The notes under the pieces were generated by a model. That model searched no databases and was not told where the DNA came from. It saw only the letters and a program-made list of their open reading frames with translations. Positions 22,087 through 32,823 of a DNA stretch of 64,000 nt are shown here, one piece after another. The position numbers were made by a program, and so were the translations under genes. The DNA is from Paraniabella defluvii. Lineage in GTDB: Bacteria; Bacteroidota; Bacteroidia; Chitinophagales; Chitinophagaceae. The stretch spans positions 6,014,001 to 6,078,000 of the forward strand of contig CP079215.1 in NCBI GenBank assembly GCA_019316985.1, read 5' to 3'. Numbering within the stretch: the stretch's first letter is position 1; the number at the start of each line of letters is the position of its first letter.

Positions 22087-23513
22087 TTAATCCAGTTCGC
22101 CGGTTTTCATTTTCTGGGTTCCCTTGATATTTATGTTGGCTACTTCACCGGTAACGGTTAGTTGTATCAACGAGGCTATTTTATCCGGCGCTGCAGCTGG
22201 TACGCCAATCACTATAGTTCCGTTCTCATTTTTCACGTCAAGCTTTTTCCCGGTGGCTACCAACCTCGCTTCAACGGCTTTGTTGGTAATTGCAGGCACC
22301 ACTAATTTTCCGTTGGCAGGCCAGTTGAATACAAAAAGATTCAGCCGGGTATTTTTCCCATCCGTTTTTATGGTACAACGTCCCCAGTCCAGATCCTGAA
22401 GGGGACTGGCCTTGGTTGCATAAATAGCATTGCCGTTCACCTTCATCCAATTACCGATCTGTGCTAAACGGTCTATGCTTTCCTGTGGTACCGAGCCGTC
22501 TTCTTTAGGACCGATATTCAACAGGTAGTTGCCTCCTTTGGAAGCAATATCAACCAGGTTCCGGATTAATAATTCTGTAGATTTCCAATTATGATCCCAG
22601 CTTTTATATCCCCAGCTCCCATTCATTGTCATACAGGTTTCCCAATCCTGCCCATCCAGTTCTGCCTGGGTCGGTATTTTTGTTCCGGAGTTTTGGTATC
22701 TCCGGGAAAATTAGGACGTTTCAGCCGGTCGTTAGTAATGATGCCGGGCTGCAGCTTTAGTGCTTCCTGGAATTTTAACGCGGCAGCATCGGTCATATTG
22801 GTTGGTGTATCCCACCACAAAACAGCAATATCTCCGTAGTTTGTCAAAATTTCCTTGACCTGCGGAACAGCCACTTCGTCTATGTACTCATCAAAGGTTT
22901 TTGTCTCCTGCAGCGGATCCCAATGACCTTTATGCGCGGCGGTATAGGCATCTATTTTTGCAGAATCCGGATTAGGCCAGCCCTCCCTCATTTCCTTACG
23001 TGCTACTGAACCGCCGGGATTATTCCAGTCCTGCGCCTGGGAATAGTAAAATCCCAGCTTCATGCCATATTTCCGGCAGGCGTCTGCCAGGGGTTTTAGT
23101 AAATCCTTCCCGTACTTAGTGGCATCTACCACGTTCCACTTACTGGCATAAGATTTAAATAACGCGAAGCCATCATGGTGCTTGGAAGTAATGATAATGT
23201 ATTTCATACCGGCATCCTTTGCCATTTTTACAATAGCGTCAGGATCATAGTTGACCGGGTTAAATGATTTAGCCCGCTCCTGGTATTCTCGTACAGGGAT
23301 CTTGGAGCGATTCATGATCCACTCAGCGCCACCCCTTGCCTGCCGGTGTCCGTGATACACACCACCCCACTGGGCATATACGCCCCAGTGAATGAACATG
23401 CCAAAACGCGCTGCCCGCCACCATCCCATACGGGCATCTTTATCTGTTGTTTGCGCCTGCATTGAAGCCGAAAAGATCAATGCCGACATAAGTATTAAAT
23501 AGAATTTCTTCAT
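22087..23513 (-). CDS. GH29 alpha-L-fucosidase A, one frameshift
   Basis: About 475 residues with signal peptide (MKKFYLILMSALIFSASMQAQ). GH29 blocks: [47 protein letters not shown], the nucleophile segment IAVLWWDTPTNMT (Asp) and GGNYLLNIGPKEDGSVP. A C-terminal beta domain follows. It should remove terminal alpha-L-fucose in the periplasm. A single break near 22630-22680 falls in KIPTQAELDGQDWETCMTMNGSWGY. It is one of two GH29 genes in the operon; with the GH95 gene, this gives three enzymes of fucosidase-type families. It follows the PL6 gene by 37 bases. Confidence 0.9.
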
Positions 23514-23550
23514 CGCTATTATTTACATTTTATTAAAATATTGCTGCTTG

Positions 23551-24941
23551 TCATTTATACTGCTTTGCCGCAGCGGTACCGGCTTCACCGGTTTGAAGCA
23601 CCTGTGCTACGCCTTTCCCGTTCCGGTATTGATCGGCCCCAACATCCCATTTGCCCGATCTTGGCTGCGCATCCATATCCACATGAACTACTTTAAAACC
23701 TGCATCAGCCGATCCTATTGCAGGGCTTTTGGCGCCAAGCCGGTAAATGCCCTTACTATCTTTAACCAGCCGGGCATCTTCCAGCTTATATCCCCTGCAG
23801 GAATATCGCCGGGCCCGGCTACTTTATAAAGCCAGTTGTTTTTCCAGACACCCTCTTTTAAAGGTCCCGAAAGCACAGCGGCGGCGGCTCCTCCCTGGAT
23901 AATATTATCAGCGATGGTAATGGCTGTAGCGCCTAAACCGTTTTGCCTTGCCTGCAGCAGGATATTTTTTTGATTGCCCACTAATGTATTAAAGGCAATT
24001 AAAACACGATCGGGGCGATCATGAGATGTAAGCGGCGCACCATCCGCTACTTCAGCGCCCCCGTTACCAATGGTGATAGCCTGGCTGCAATTTTCAAAGT
24101 AGTTGCTGAAAATATGATGATCGTCTCCATAAATCCTCAGGCCGGGTGTATTAAAGAAAAAATTGCCGTATACATCGCAACGGTTGCCGTGTCTCAGCGT
24201 GAATTGCGCCGGGCAATCGCGTATGGTATTATACCGAAGGGTAACGCCGGACGCCTTAACGGAAATCAGCTCATTTTCGCCATGGCACTTTTCAAAAGAT
24301 TATACTCTACAATGCTGTTACTGGTTGATAAGCTTAGGCCGCTTAAGCCGAACTGTAAAGTTTCTGCGCCGTTAGCGCCTCCTGGTCGGGGAAATCATAA
24401 AAATAATTATGATGAATATGCAGGCGCTGAGCAATCTGGCTTCCTTCGCCTCTTATCGCCAGTATACGTCCCATTTCTTTTTTATGCTGGAAGGTGTTGT
24501 AATCTATTTCATGATCATTTCCTGCAATGGTAAGGTACTCGCCTTTCCCCGGTGTTTCAAAAACATTCCGTGTCCACCGGCAAAAGCTGGTTCCTGCAGC
24601 TGACTTGGCATGAGAAGCCGCATGTGTAAATGTAAAGCCTTTAATAACTACGTAGGATGCAGGGCTTACCAAATTGATGCCACCCCTGCCGGCAATAACT
24701 GCTCTTCCTACTGTTTCTGCCTGTATCATAACAGGCTGGGCTTGGGTTCCCGAACAGCCCACTATTATATCGGCTTCTGTTTGATACACTCCATTTTTCA
24801 GTATAATAGTTGTACCAGGGTAGCTTTGTTAATGGCTTTTTGCAGCTCATCTATAGAAGAAACCATTACAGGAGCCGCCAGCAACGACCCGATAAAGCTC
24901 AAACCCAGTACTATGAAAAAACATCTGATCATTTGATACAT
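23551..24941 (-). CDS. PL6 polysaccharide lyase (alginate lyase / chondroitinase-B type), frameshifted
   Basis: About 460 residues with signal peptide (MIRCFFIVLGLSFIGSLLA). Right-handed beta-helix with PL6 signatures: YVVIKGFTFTHAASHAK, IHHNYFYDFPDQ, GANGAETLQFGLSG, then ENELISVKASGVTLRYNT and QFTLRHGNRCDVYGNFF. In the family the Lys of SVK and the Arg of LRHG are the catalytic base and acid. It ends AQPRSGKWDVGADQYRN. PL6 enzymes cleave alginate or dermatan-type chains by beta-elimination, leaving an unsaturated uronic acid, which the GH88 encoded three genes upstream could remove. Breaks lie near 24830, 24790, 24345 and 23720. Starts at 24941 and 24932 are both possible. The real substrate in this PUL is uncertain. 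Confidence 0.8.
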
Positions 24942-24955
24942 TTTATTATTTTAAG

Positions 24956-26341
24956 CTAGTGCGTTGTTCCCGGGTTGGGGTTCGGATTCTTTTCATATAC
25001 TCTTAAATCAGTCAGCCACATCGATTCATTTTTTAGCAGCGGGTTCTGACCTACCGGATTTTGATTCAAACGCCCAGCGCCAAGGCTCCTGTATATCCCG
25101 AACTTGCTGCGGATATAAGAGCTTCCTGTTCGCCACATATCAATATCAGTATCCGTGAAATCGATGAGCACTTTACCATCACGTATTCTTGCAATCTTGC
25201 AGGAGTAGTAGCCGTTGTGCGCGTAATGCATCTCTTCACGCACACTTACCCATTCGTTCTCAAAATCGGCAAGGGGTATATTATCAACAATAGTTCCTTT
25301 CCCTGTTCTGGCGCCGTCAACAGAATGAATAATCTGCATGCGCTTATTAGATCCGTTGCTGTTGGCTCTTGGTGTAATTGTAATAACCGGGCTGCCGTTA
25401 TTAGGTCCGTCCTGCGCCTTTAACTGATGAATATGACAAAAGCTGGATGTAGGCTGAAAACCAGCGGGCAACTTAAAACTCCATTCCAGTATCTGCCACT
25501 CATCCCAATTCCCCTGCACCTTGGCCCAATTGGTATTGTTGGTGGCAGATTTCAGCTCATTTCTCTGGCGATCGACGGTACCCGAGCTGCAACGGTCGCC
25601 ATCGATCACCGGGTCGATATGGATATTAAACCGGAAAACATATTTGTTCAGAAATCATCCTTTTCCGCTGCAAAATGCACCCCATCCCTATGACCACCGT
25701 ATCCCCACTGCAATGAGGATGCTCTGTATAATCAAAGCCCGAGATTCTTGCATAGCTATTTAACTCATTATACGGTTTTCCGGCTATTGAAGAGTCGGCA
25801 TTGAGTACTGTTGTCAGCTGGTAGCCTTTACAACCAGGCCCCTGGATCTCCATCGGAGAACAGGTGGTGCCGGCTTTTATCCAGGCTGTAGCGGGAACCT
25901 GTGCATATATCGAATCCAGCGTAAACTCTATGGTATACGCTTCGGCGGCCGGCAGGTTGTCAAATTTTACAAAGTTGTCAGACCCAATGGCGCATTGCGT
26001 ATTGCCGTTTGAAGCCGTTATCTTTTCCATCCAGTCTACCCCGTTTACCTTTGCCGCAATAATATTGCTGATGGTGGGGCTACTCTCACCGCAGCTGCCC
26101 AGGTTGAGTACAAAATACCCGATATCTTTTGCCTTATTTTCTTTATCGCGTAGGTCCATGTTGAAGTACCTGGTGCGGAAGTAAGCCCCAGGCTAACTGC
26201 GTAGTTCCCGGTTTTCTGGATACCTGCATAAGCCTCAACCGGTCGTTCTTCTGCTACCGCTTCCATCTTTTCCTGTGAACAACTGAATAAGGTAATACTG
26301 CATAAAGTAAAAATTGACACTGTTTTGCTTAAATATTTCAT
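24956..26341 (-). CDS. Lipoprotein with jelly-roll polysaccharide-lyase-like domain, frameshifted
   Basis: About 460 residues. The signal peptide ends ITLFSCSQ, so it is a lipoprotein. Residues ~40-190 form a Cys-containing beta domain (FVLNLGSCGESSPTISNII, AEAYTIEFTLDSIYA) that I cannot name. Residues ~210-450 look like a jelly-roll lyase: KYVFRFNIHIDPVIDGDRC, the DRQRNELK segment, HIHQLKAQDGPNNG and SKFGIYRSLGAG. RxEL and HxH-type motifs recall PL7-like lyases, but the spacing differs, so I do not assign a family. Breaks lie near 26160, 25700 and 25630. It is 14 bases ahead of PL6 and 90 bases behind GH88 in the operon. Being lipid-anchored, it could act at the surface before import, which is inference. 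Confidence 0.6.
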
Positions 26342-26431
26342 ATGTTATCGTATTTACTGATGGAATAAAACATGCATCGGCAACGATCCAATGCCTGATT
26401 TAAATCCAGGTGAACCATGAAGATGCCTCTC

Positions 26432-27632
26432 TTAATACAGCTTCTTTGAAACAGTTAATTTCCGCAAACGCAACATCGCTTCGAGATAGTAATAATCTGC
26501 ATAGCTCAAGGGCACATCCACTTCGCTGTTCGATGGTTTCGATCCTGTGCTATGCTGTAATAAAAAACCAAAGTCGCTGCCCATGGGAGCCCTGTAACTA
26601 TTGGTTAAGCTGTTGAGCATCTTTTCAGCGCTTGCCCTGTAAAGCTTTCCGTTCCTGCTATAGGTGCTTAGCTCCAACATTGCCGATGCCATTACTGCCG
26701 CCGCAGACACATCCCTTGGTTCCTGCGGTATTTGAGGTGCATTAAAATCCCAATAAGGTATCAGATCCTTGGGCATATTAGGATGCTTCAAAATAAATCC
26801 TGCAATATTTTCAGCCTGCTTTAGATATTTAGGATCTTTTGTTTCACGATAACACATCGTGTATCCATAAACAGCCCATGCCTCTCCCCTCGACCAGGTT
26901 GATTCATCAGAATATCCCTGGTGGGTTGTTTTTTATTGATCTTCCCTGCCTGTGTTGAATCATAATCCACCACGTGCCAGGTACTGAAATCTTTCCTGAA
27001 ATGATTTTTCATGGTGTTATCGGCATGGCTTACGGCAATATTATAATAGGATTGATCGCCTGTAAGTTTTGATACAGCAAACAACAATTCGAGGTTCAGC
27101 ATATTATCAATAATTACCGGGTAGTCCCATTTTTGTTTATTATGGTCCCAGGAGCGTATGACGCCCGCTGTTTTATTAAAACGCCTGCTCAAGGTTTTTG
27201 CAGACTGTATCAACACTTCTTTATAATGAGTATTGCCGGTAAGCCTGAAGCCATTACCCACACTGCAGTATACTTTGAAGCCCATATCATGTGTACCGCC
27301 GTTCCATTGCTCTTTTTCAATACCAGCAGTATACCGCTCCGCTTCTTTTTCCATTCGGCATTTCGTGAGTACTCATATAAAAACCATAATACGCCCGGGA
27401 AAAAACCGCTGGTCCAATCGCCCGATTTCACCAGCTTTAACTTACCCTGCTCAATAGTTCTTGGAGCAACCAGCTCCGGCTTTCCTTCTTTAGCCTTATC
27501 AACTTCAGCAAGCATTATCCGGGTTTGTTTCTCCGCATCACCAAACACGGCGCGAATATCCGGGCGTTGTGCCTGCGCGCTCATCCCTGTTATAATAGCT
27601 ATGCCCAGGGATACGACTATTTTATTCACCAT
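26432..27632 (-). CDS. GH88 unsaturated glucuronyl hydrolase, frameshifted
   Basis: About 400 residues with signal peptide MVNKIVVSLGIAIITGMSAQAQ. GH88 blocks are clear: GDWTSGFFPGVLWFLYEYS, GGTHDMGFKVYCSVGNG, the catalytic DNMLNLELLF, TWSRGEAWAVYGYTMCYRETKDP and SEVDVPLSYADYYYLEAMLRL. The enzyme hydrates the double bond of 4,5-unsaturated uronic acid at the end of lyase products and releases the next sugar. Two breaks: five T at 27346-27350 (plus) should be six, and another near 26880. It starts 5 bases after the GH29-B stop. Together with the three lyase-type proteins of the operon it shows that the substrate backbone contains uronic acid. Confidence 0.9.
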
Positions 27633-27637
27633 ATCTG

Positions 27638-29512
27638 TTACTTTTTAATTAAAGTAATTCTAAGGGGCGCATCAGTTCCTGTTTGGTTATAGATACCGGC
27701 TGAATGACCAGCGTATGTATTCCTTGTTTTAACTGCACCGGGCCTATATTTTTGTCAGCATATCCTCTCCTTTTGCAGCCGGTTGAAGCACCCTTCAGCC
27801 AGCTGTTTACCATCCAACATCACTTTATAAGTACCGCCGGAACTCATTCCAACAATATACTTCAGTGACAGATCAAATATTGCATCCCTATCGTTCCTAA
27901 AGGTCCAGCTGATGGTTTGTGATGGCAGCTTCCATCCATCCACGTAATACCGGTTGGTTTTTCCATCGCCAAAGCCAAAACCTTTTCCGTTCAAGGCCGC
28001 ATCAAACGCAAGCATTCGTGCAACACGGCTATTGGGAGCTATATAACGTATACTGTCGAATCGGGTTCCCTCATTGAGTTCCAATACTACTACGGTGTTG
28101 GTAGTATCCGGCGCTGTTGCAGGAAGTTGAATCTTCCAGTCTTGCTTGCCTGCCCTTATTATGTTCAAACTTTTAGTTGTATCCGACAATAAATAAGTTC
28201 TCCTTATACCGCCTGCAATTCCACCTACATAGAGCTTACCATCCGCAGGGTAATCAAAAACGTGTAAGTATAGTTTACCTTTTTTATAGGTAGTAACGCC
28301 CCAGCTTTGAAGAGGAGCCGGCGTAGCCACAGTACCATAAATGCTCTCGCCATTTTTATCCATCCACCGGCCAATACCCTTTAAAATATTTTCATCCTTA
28401 ACATCTATAGAACCGTCTCCCATAGGGCCTATATTCATCAACAGGTTTCCACCTTTTGCCGCAGCACTGGCCAGCAGCCTTATAAAATGAGCCGCGGGTT
28501 TATGAGAAAGATCAAACCGGTTGTAGCCATAGCTTTCATTGGTTGTTGGAATAGCTTCCCAATTACCTGTAACGGGATAAAATTCAGCGGGGCGGTCGGC
28601 CGTATTTTGTAATCGCCGAAATTATTTTTTCGCTTCTAACCAGTCGCCCGTTTACCACCACATCAGGATCTGCTTTACGAATGGCTTCCAGAATGCGTAT
28701 ATTCTCCGAAAACGGCAATTTATGAGGTGTATCAAACCATAAAATATCGGGGTGATATTTATGAATCAGCTCTACAATTTGCGGGATGGCTTTTTCATCA
28801 ACATAGCGCTTTGCCTTTTCTAATAATTCCGGGTGCAGATTGTACCAGCCGGTACCGCCATATAGCTGTAAGTCGCCACCCGGGTTTTTGTACTCCCAAT
28901 CGTTACCCGGCGCATCAGTGTGCTCCCAGTCGAACGCATGGGAATAATAAAACCCAAACTTTAAACCATTCTTTTTGCAGGCTGCCTGCAATTCATACAT
29001 AGGGTCTCTTTTAAAAGGAGTTTGAGCCTGGATATTAAAGTCGGATACCATTGACGGATACATGGCAAATCCATCGTGATGTTTTGCGGTAATCACCAGG
29101 TAACGCATGCCGGCTGCTTTAGCGTCCCTCACCCATTCTTCTGCATTAAATTCCTACGGGATTGAACTGATGGGCAATTTCCAGGTAATCCTTTTAAAAA
29201 TCTTCTCTTTTCTCATTAAATGCTCCCCATATCCCTTTACCTCCCTGCCCTTCCATTCTCCGCCGGGAAGCGAATAGATGCCCCAATGGATAAACATACC
29301 AAACTTTGCATCGCTCCACCATTTTATGCGGTCTTCATGATTTTTCATGGAAGTGGCCCACCAACCATTTAATGCCGCCTGCACGGCGCTGTTGTCGCGA
29401 TCGGTGCCCGCTTTATTAAACATCTCCTTATCCTCATCCCCTTCACCTGCGCTTCAACCAACAGCATTGAGAGGCCACACAAAACCGTTAGTATTATTTT
29501 TGCGTACTTCAT
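27638..29512 (-). CDS. GH29 alpha-L-fucosidase B with C-terminal beta domains, frameshifted
   Basis: About 625 residues, longer than GH29-A because of added C-terminal domains. Signal peptide [24 protein letters not shown]29 blocks: [48 protein letters not shown], nucleophile segment [12 protein letters not shown] and [16 protein letters not shown]-terminal carbohydrate-binding-like domain follows ([19 protein letters not shown]), and the protein ends [11 protein letters not shown] after repair. Breaks lie near 29430, 29140, 28610, 28450 and 27770, and one A is missing near 27690. The ATG overlaps the stop of the alginate-lyase-family gene (ATGA), a sign of translational coupling. GH29-A and GH29-B differ enough to suggest different linkages, such as alpha-1,2 and alpha-1,3/4, but this is not provable here. 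Confidence 0.87.
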
Positions 29513-30683
29513 TTTGTTAGCCATATTAAAGGGTTACGTACAGGCAGGTTACGAATCACTTCTTCTACTGTCGGGAAGTGATCGAGCTTTGTCCATGTGT
29601 TGAACCAATCCCGGTTATGAAAGGCCGCAGCGCCAAACAATAAAGCAGGTTGGGCCACGGGCCAGTTATTCCAATACATTACATCCTGTTTAAAAGGCCA
29701 TTTGTTTTTATTATTGATATAAGGATATAGAAATGCTATTGCCTTTTTAATAGAACGACCATCGGTTGTCTGGTAGCTCCAGAGATCATCTTCTTTTGAG
29801 GAAAGTATCTGGCAAACAGTTGCCATGGCATCCAGGTTAAACAGCGAATAGCCATAAGGTTTGGTACGGGCCAGCTCTCTTGGGAAACTCCCGTCGGGCG
29901 CCATCTGGTTGGGCAACAGCACTTTTTATAACGATCTGAACAGAAGTCCATCCATTTTTGATTGCCGGTAAACTTTGCAAAGCTGGCCACCTGCATCACC
30001 CAGCAGGTACCGTGATTATTAGCTGCGTTCATTTCATCAATGCCATATTGATGGGAGGTTACCCAGTCCAGGTATTGTGCAAACCACTGCTTTACCTGGT
30101 TTAAGGCTTCCTGATCCATCGCAGGAGATTGCTGCATCATGTAAAGTCCCTGGGCTACTTCAATTAACTGTATCGCATCGATGATACCGATACCCCTGCC
30201 TGTTGCTCTTCCTTTAATAGCCTGCGCGTAAAGAAGGCTCGGGTTCATTTTTGTTGCCGTATCAACAAACCAGGCTTTACAATGTTCCATCGCCTTTGTT
30301 ACATACTTATCATGCCCTGTAATGCGCCATGCTGATGCCAATACGCCTACAATCCGGCTTAAGCGTATCATTGCCAGCCGATGCGCCACAAAGTTACCCG
30401 GGTTGGTCATCCCATCTTTTTGAATATAAGGACTATCCGCGTTTGCAGGATTAGGCCACCAGTAGTCGCCTTCGCTGTAAAAGTCGTGTATGCCACCTGC
30501 ACTTCTCGGGGAGGTTTGTGCAGTAACCGTTACAGTCTTTTCTTTAAGCGCCTTTTCTGCTTCTTTTAAAACGTTGTTACGCAGCTGCTTTACAGCGATA
30601 TTGTAAATATCAGCCGTGTTGCTTTGCTGTGCACGCAAGCCGGAGGCAGCTCCCATTAATGCTATGACAATAAACCATCTCAT
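29509..30683 (-). CDS. Alginate-lyase-family (helical) polysaccharide lyase, one frameshift
   Basis: About 390 residues. The start at 30683 gives signal peptide MRWFIVIALMGAASGLRAQQ and leaves 4 bases after the GH31 stop; an ATG at 30737 would overlap GH31. It is a helical toroid of the Alginate_lyase (PF05426) type: FYSEGDYWWPNPANADSPY, NFVAHRLAMIRLSRIVG, LIEVAQGLYMM and the NNHGTCWVMQ motif, whose His is catalytic in the family, then NQMAPDGSFPRELARTKPYGYSLFNLDAM. Related families (PL5, PL38) act on alginate or glucuronan, so a beta-eliminative uronan lyase is likely. One break near 29925 is joined by SDRYKKVLLPNQM. The 3' end overlaps GH29-B by 4 bases. Confidence 0.78.
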
Positions 30684-30687
30684 ATTA

Positions 30688-32821
30688 CTATTGGCCCGAC
30701 ATAAACCGGAATGTGATTTTGTTATATGATTGAACATTCTTATTGTGCGCCGCTTCCACAACGCCTTTTAATTGCCCTTTGGTATCTTTTTCGATCCTGA
30801 TAGTACGCCAGTCAAAAGCGCCCTTTTCATAATCCAGGCTTTGACCGTCATCATCGTAGAGTTTGTAAGTACCTTGTTTTTGACCGTATACTCTTACTTC
30901 CAGATCTACTTTTTCTCCTTTACGGGTGCATGCAATTTTGCTTCCATCATGGGAATAATACCACCATCTTTTACGAATACCGGGATTTTATCAAGTCCCG
31001 GTGTTACCGTTATAATTTCCCCATCTCCTGCATACGCCCCGGTATAAAAATCAAACCATTTTCCTTTGGGTAAAATAACTTTTCTTGTTTGCTGACCGGT
31101 AAATAGAGGCGCTACCAACAGATATTCTCCCGCCATATACTGATCCTTCACTTCTTTAGTTGTCGCTTCCAGGTACGGGTTATCATCCAGGTTTCCTTTT
31201 ACAGCACTCACCGCATTTACTTCAAAGCCGGGCTCCAGGCTCATACCACGAAAAACAGGAGTTCCCTCAAAACGATATTTTGCAAACTCGCTGTACCAAT
31301 AAGGCATCATTTGCATACGAAGCAAAGCCAACTCTTTTACCTGCTCTGCCACATCGGGATAAGACCAGGGTTTGGTGCCGCTTGACCAGGCGTTGATCAT
31401 GGCCATTGGTGAAAAAATAACGGTTTGAAACCGGCGCAGCCATTCCTCTGAAGTTTTGGAGGCACGGGCCTCGGGAGTCCACAGTACACCAATGTAACCG
31501 CTATTGATCAGGGCGGTGATAAAGTCTTCATGATTATAATAATCATTGTAGATCACATAAGGAAAGGTATTGGCGCCCGCATTAGACGCTCTTACCAAAC
31601 CATAGGTACGCTCATTCTTTTGCCTAAACATATCCAGGCTGTATCGCATAGCCAGTACGCCGTACGTCTGCCGCATGGGCTCCCCGGTTAAGCCGCCGGG
31701 GAAACGCGCCACATCCGGCCAGAGATAATAATCATATCCATCTACTTCGTCAATCTTATAACCGCTTACTCCAATGTCTACCTGGTCTTTTTTAACTGAC
31801 CGAAAAAAATATCGCGAGCCTGCGGTATCGTAAAATCAGGCACTTCGCCCACCCAAACCGTATGCGAGCCGGTATAGGGCGACATTTGTTTATAAAACCT
31901 CGCTTCTTTTGAAACATAAGGATTAATCCATAAGTTTAGACGGATATCCTTATCGCGCATCTCCTCACGAATTTTCCGGGTTGGGGAAAGCGTTTTTGTC
32001 CCATTCAAAAGTGCCGGGGTAAGCGCGGCTTTGCCATCCAGGCTCCAGGCCCACAAAATCCAGCGGGTATCCTTTGAGACGAAAAGAATCTACCTCTGCT
32101 TTTACATCATCAGCCGTATACAAAGTTTTCACCCGTTGAGTGAAACCCAGTCCCAGCGGGGCGGCAGCACGCCACCACCATTAAATAAATTATATCTTCT
32201 TACAGCATCCAGGCTGGTAGGACCCGCAAATACATATACTTCACTACCGGCAGCCGGCACTAAAATTTCTACTGCATCTGAATAAGGGCGCGAACTCCAG
32301 CTTTTATCTTCATTCCTGTTTTTTCTCTGCAGGGGATGCTTACTATCCTTTCTTACTGAAGTACCGGCATACACAGTTATATACCTGGCCGAATTAATAA
32401 AAACGCCATACCCTGCGCTGGATACATAAAAGGAACCGGGGCGTGGGTGCGCCGTTGTCCTTACCACCATAGTGATCCATATGTAACTGCAGGATTTTAC
32501 CCCGCTGATGCACGGTTTGAAAATTCAGTCCCAACCCGAACAGCTGCTCCTTCTCCTCCAGGGGAAAGCGCAGATAGGTTTTACCGTCCACAACCGAAGC
32601 CGTAATATCCTTGATGCTTATGGGCAGGGGCTATTCCCCATCTTTTGCAACGCTTCGGTTGCCGGAACTGATCCTGAAGCCTTTAATAAATCGTAGGTCT
32701 CGGGTTGGCCGGCTATACCCTTCCATACTCCGGGCGCTACCTGTTGCCACTGGAGCGATTGAGCACCGGCCTTATTGAATAAAGCTACAAACAGATATAT
32801 GAAAAAAATATAATGACGCAT
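30688..32821 (-). CDS. GH31 alpha-glycosidase (alpha-xylosidase/alpha-glucosidase type), frameshifted
   Basis: About 710 residues with signal peptide MRHYIFFIYLFVALFNKAGAQ. GH31 blocks: KEQLFGLGLNFQTVHQRG, FVGLEPGWQ, IRLNLWINPYVS, the nucleophile segment VSGYKIDEVDGYDYY (Asp of KIDE) and FNPxYxHEDF-like YNDYYNHEDFITALINSGYIG. The C-terminal PVFRGMSLEPGF and YLLVAPLFTG are also typical. The KIDE variant rather than WxDMNE separates it from classical alpha-glucosidases; I cannot tell xylosidase from glucosidase or galactosidase. Breaks are near 32625, 32440, 32130, 32040, 31790 and 30905. Stop at 30688 inferred after repair (NKITFRFMSGQ). It starts 2 bases after the GH95 stop. Confidence 0.83.
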
Positions 32822-32823
32822 TG

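Noticed and set aside
23551-30683. Reading the large PUL as an alginate-utilization locus
   Set aside because: PL6 and an alginate-lyase-family protein suggest it, but the operon holds no alginate-type DEH reductase or KDG genes and carries GH28, GH2, GH31, GH95 and two GH29, which alginate would not need.
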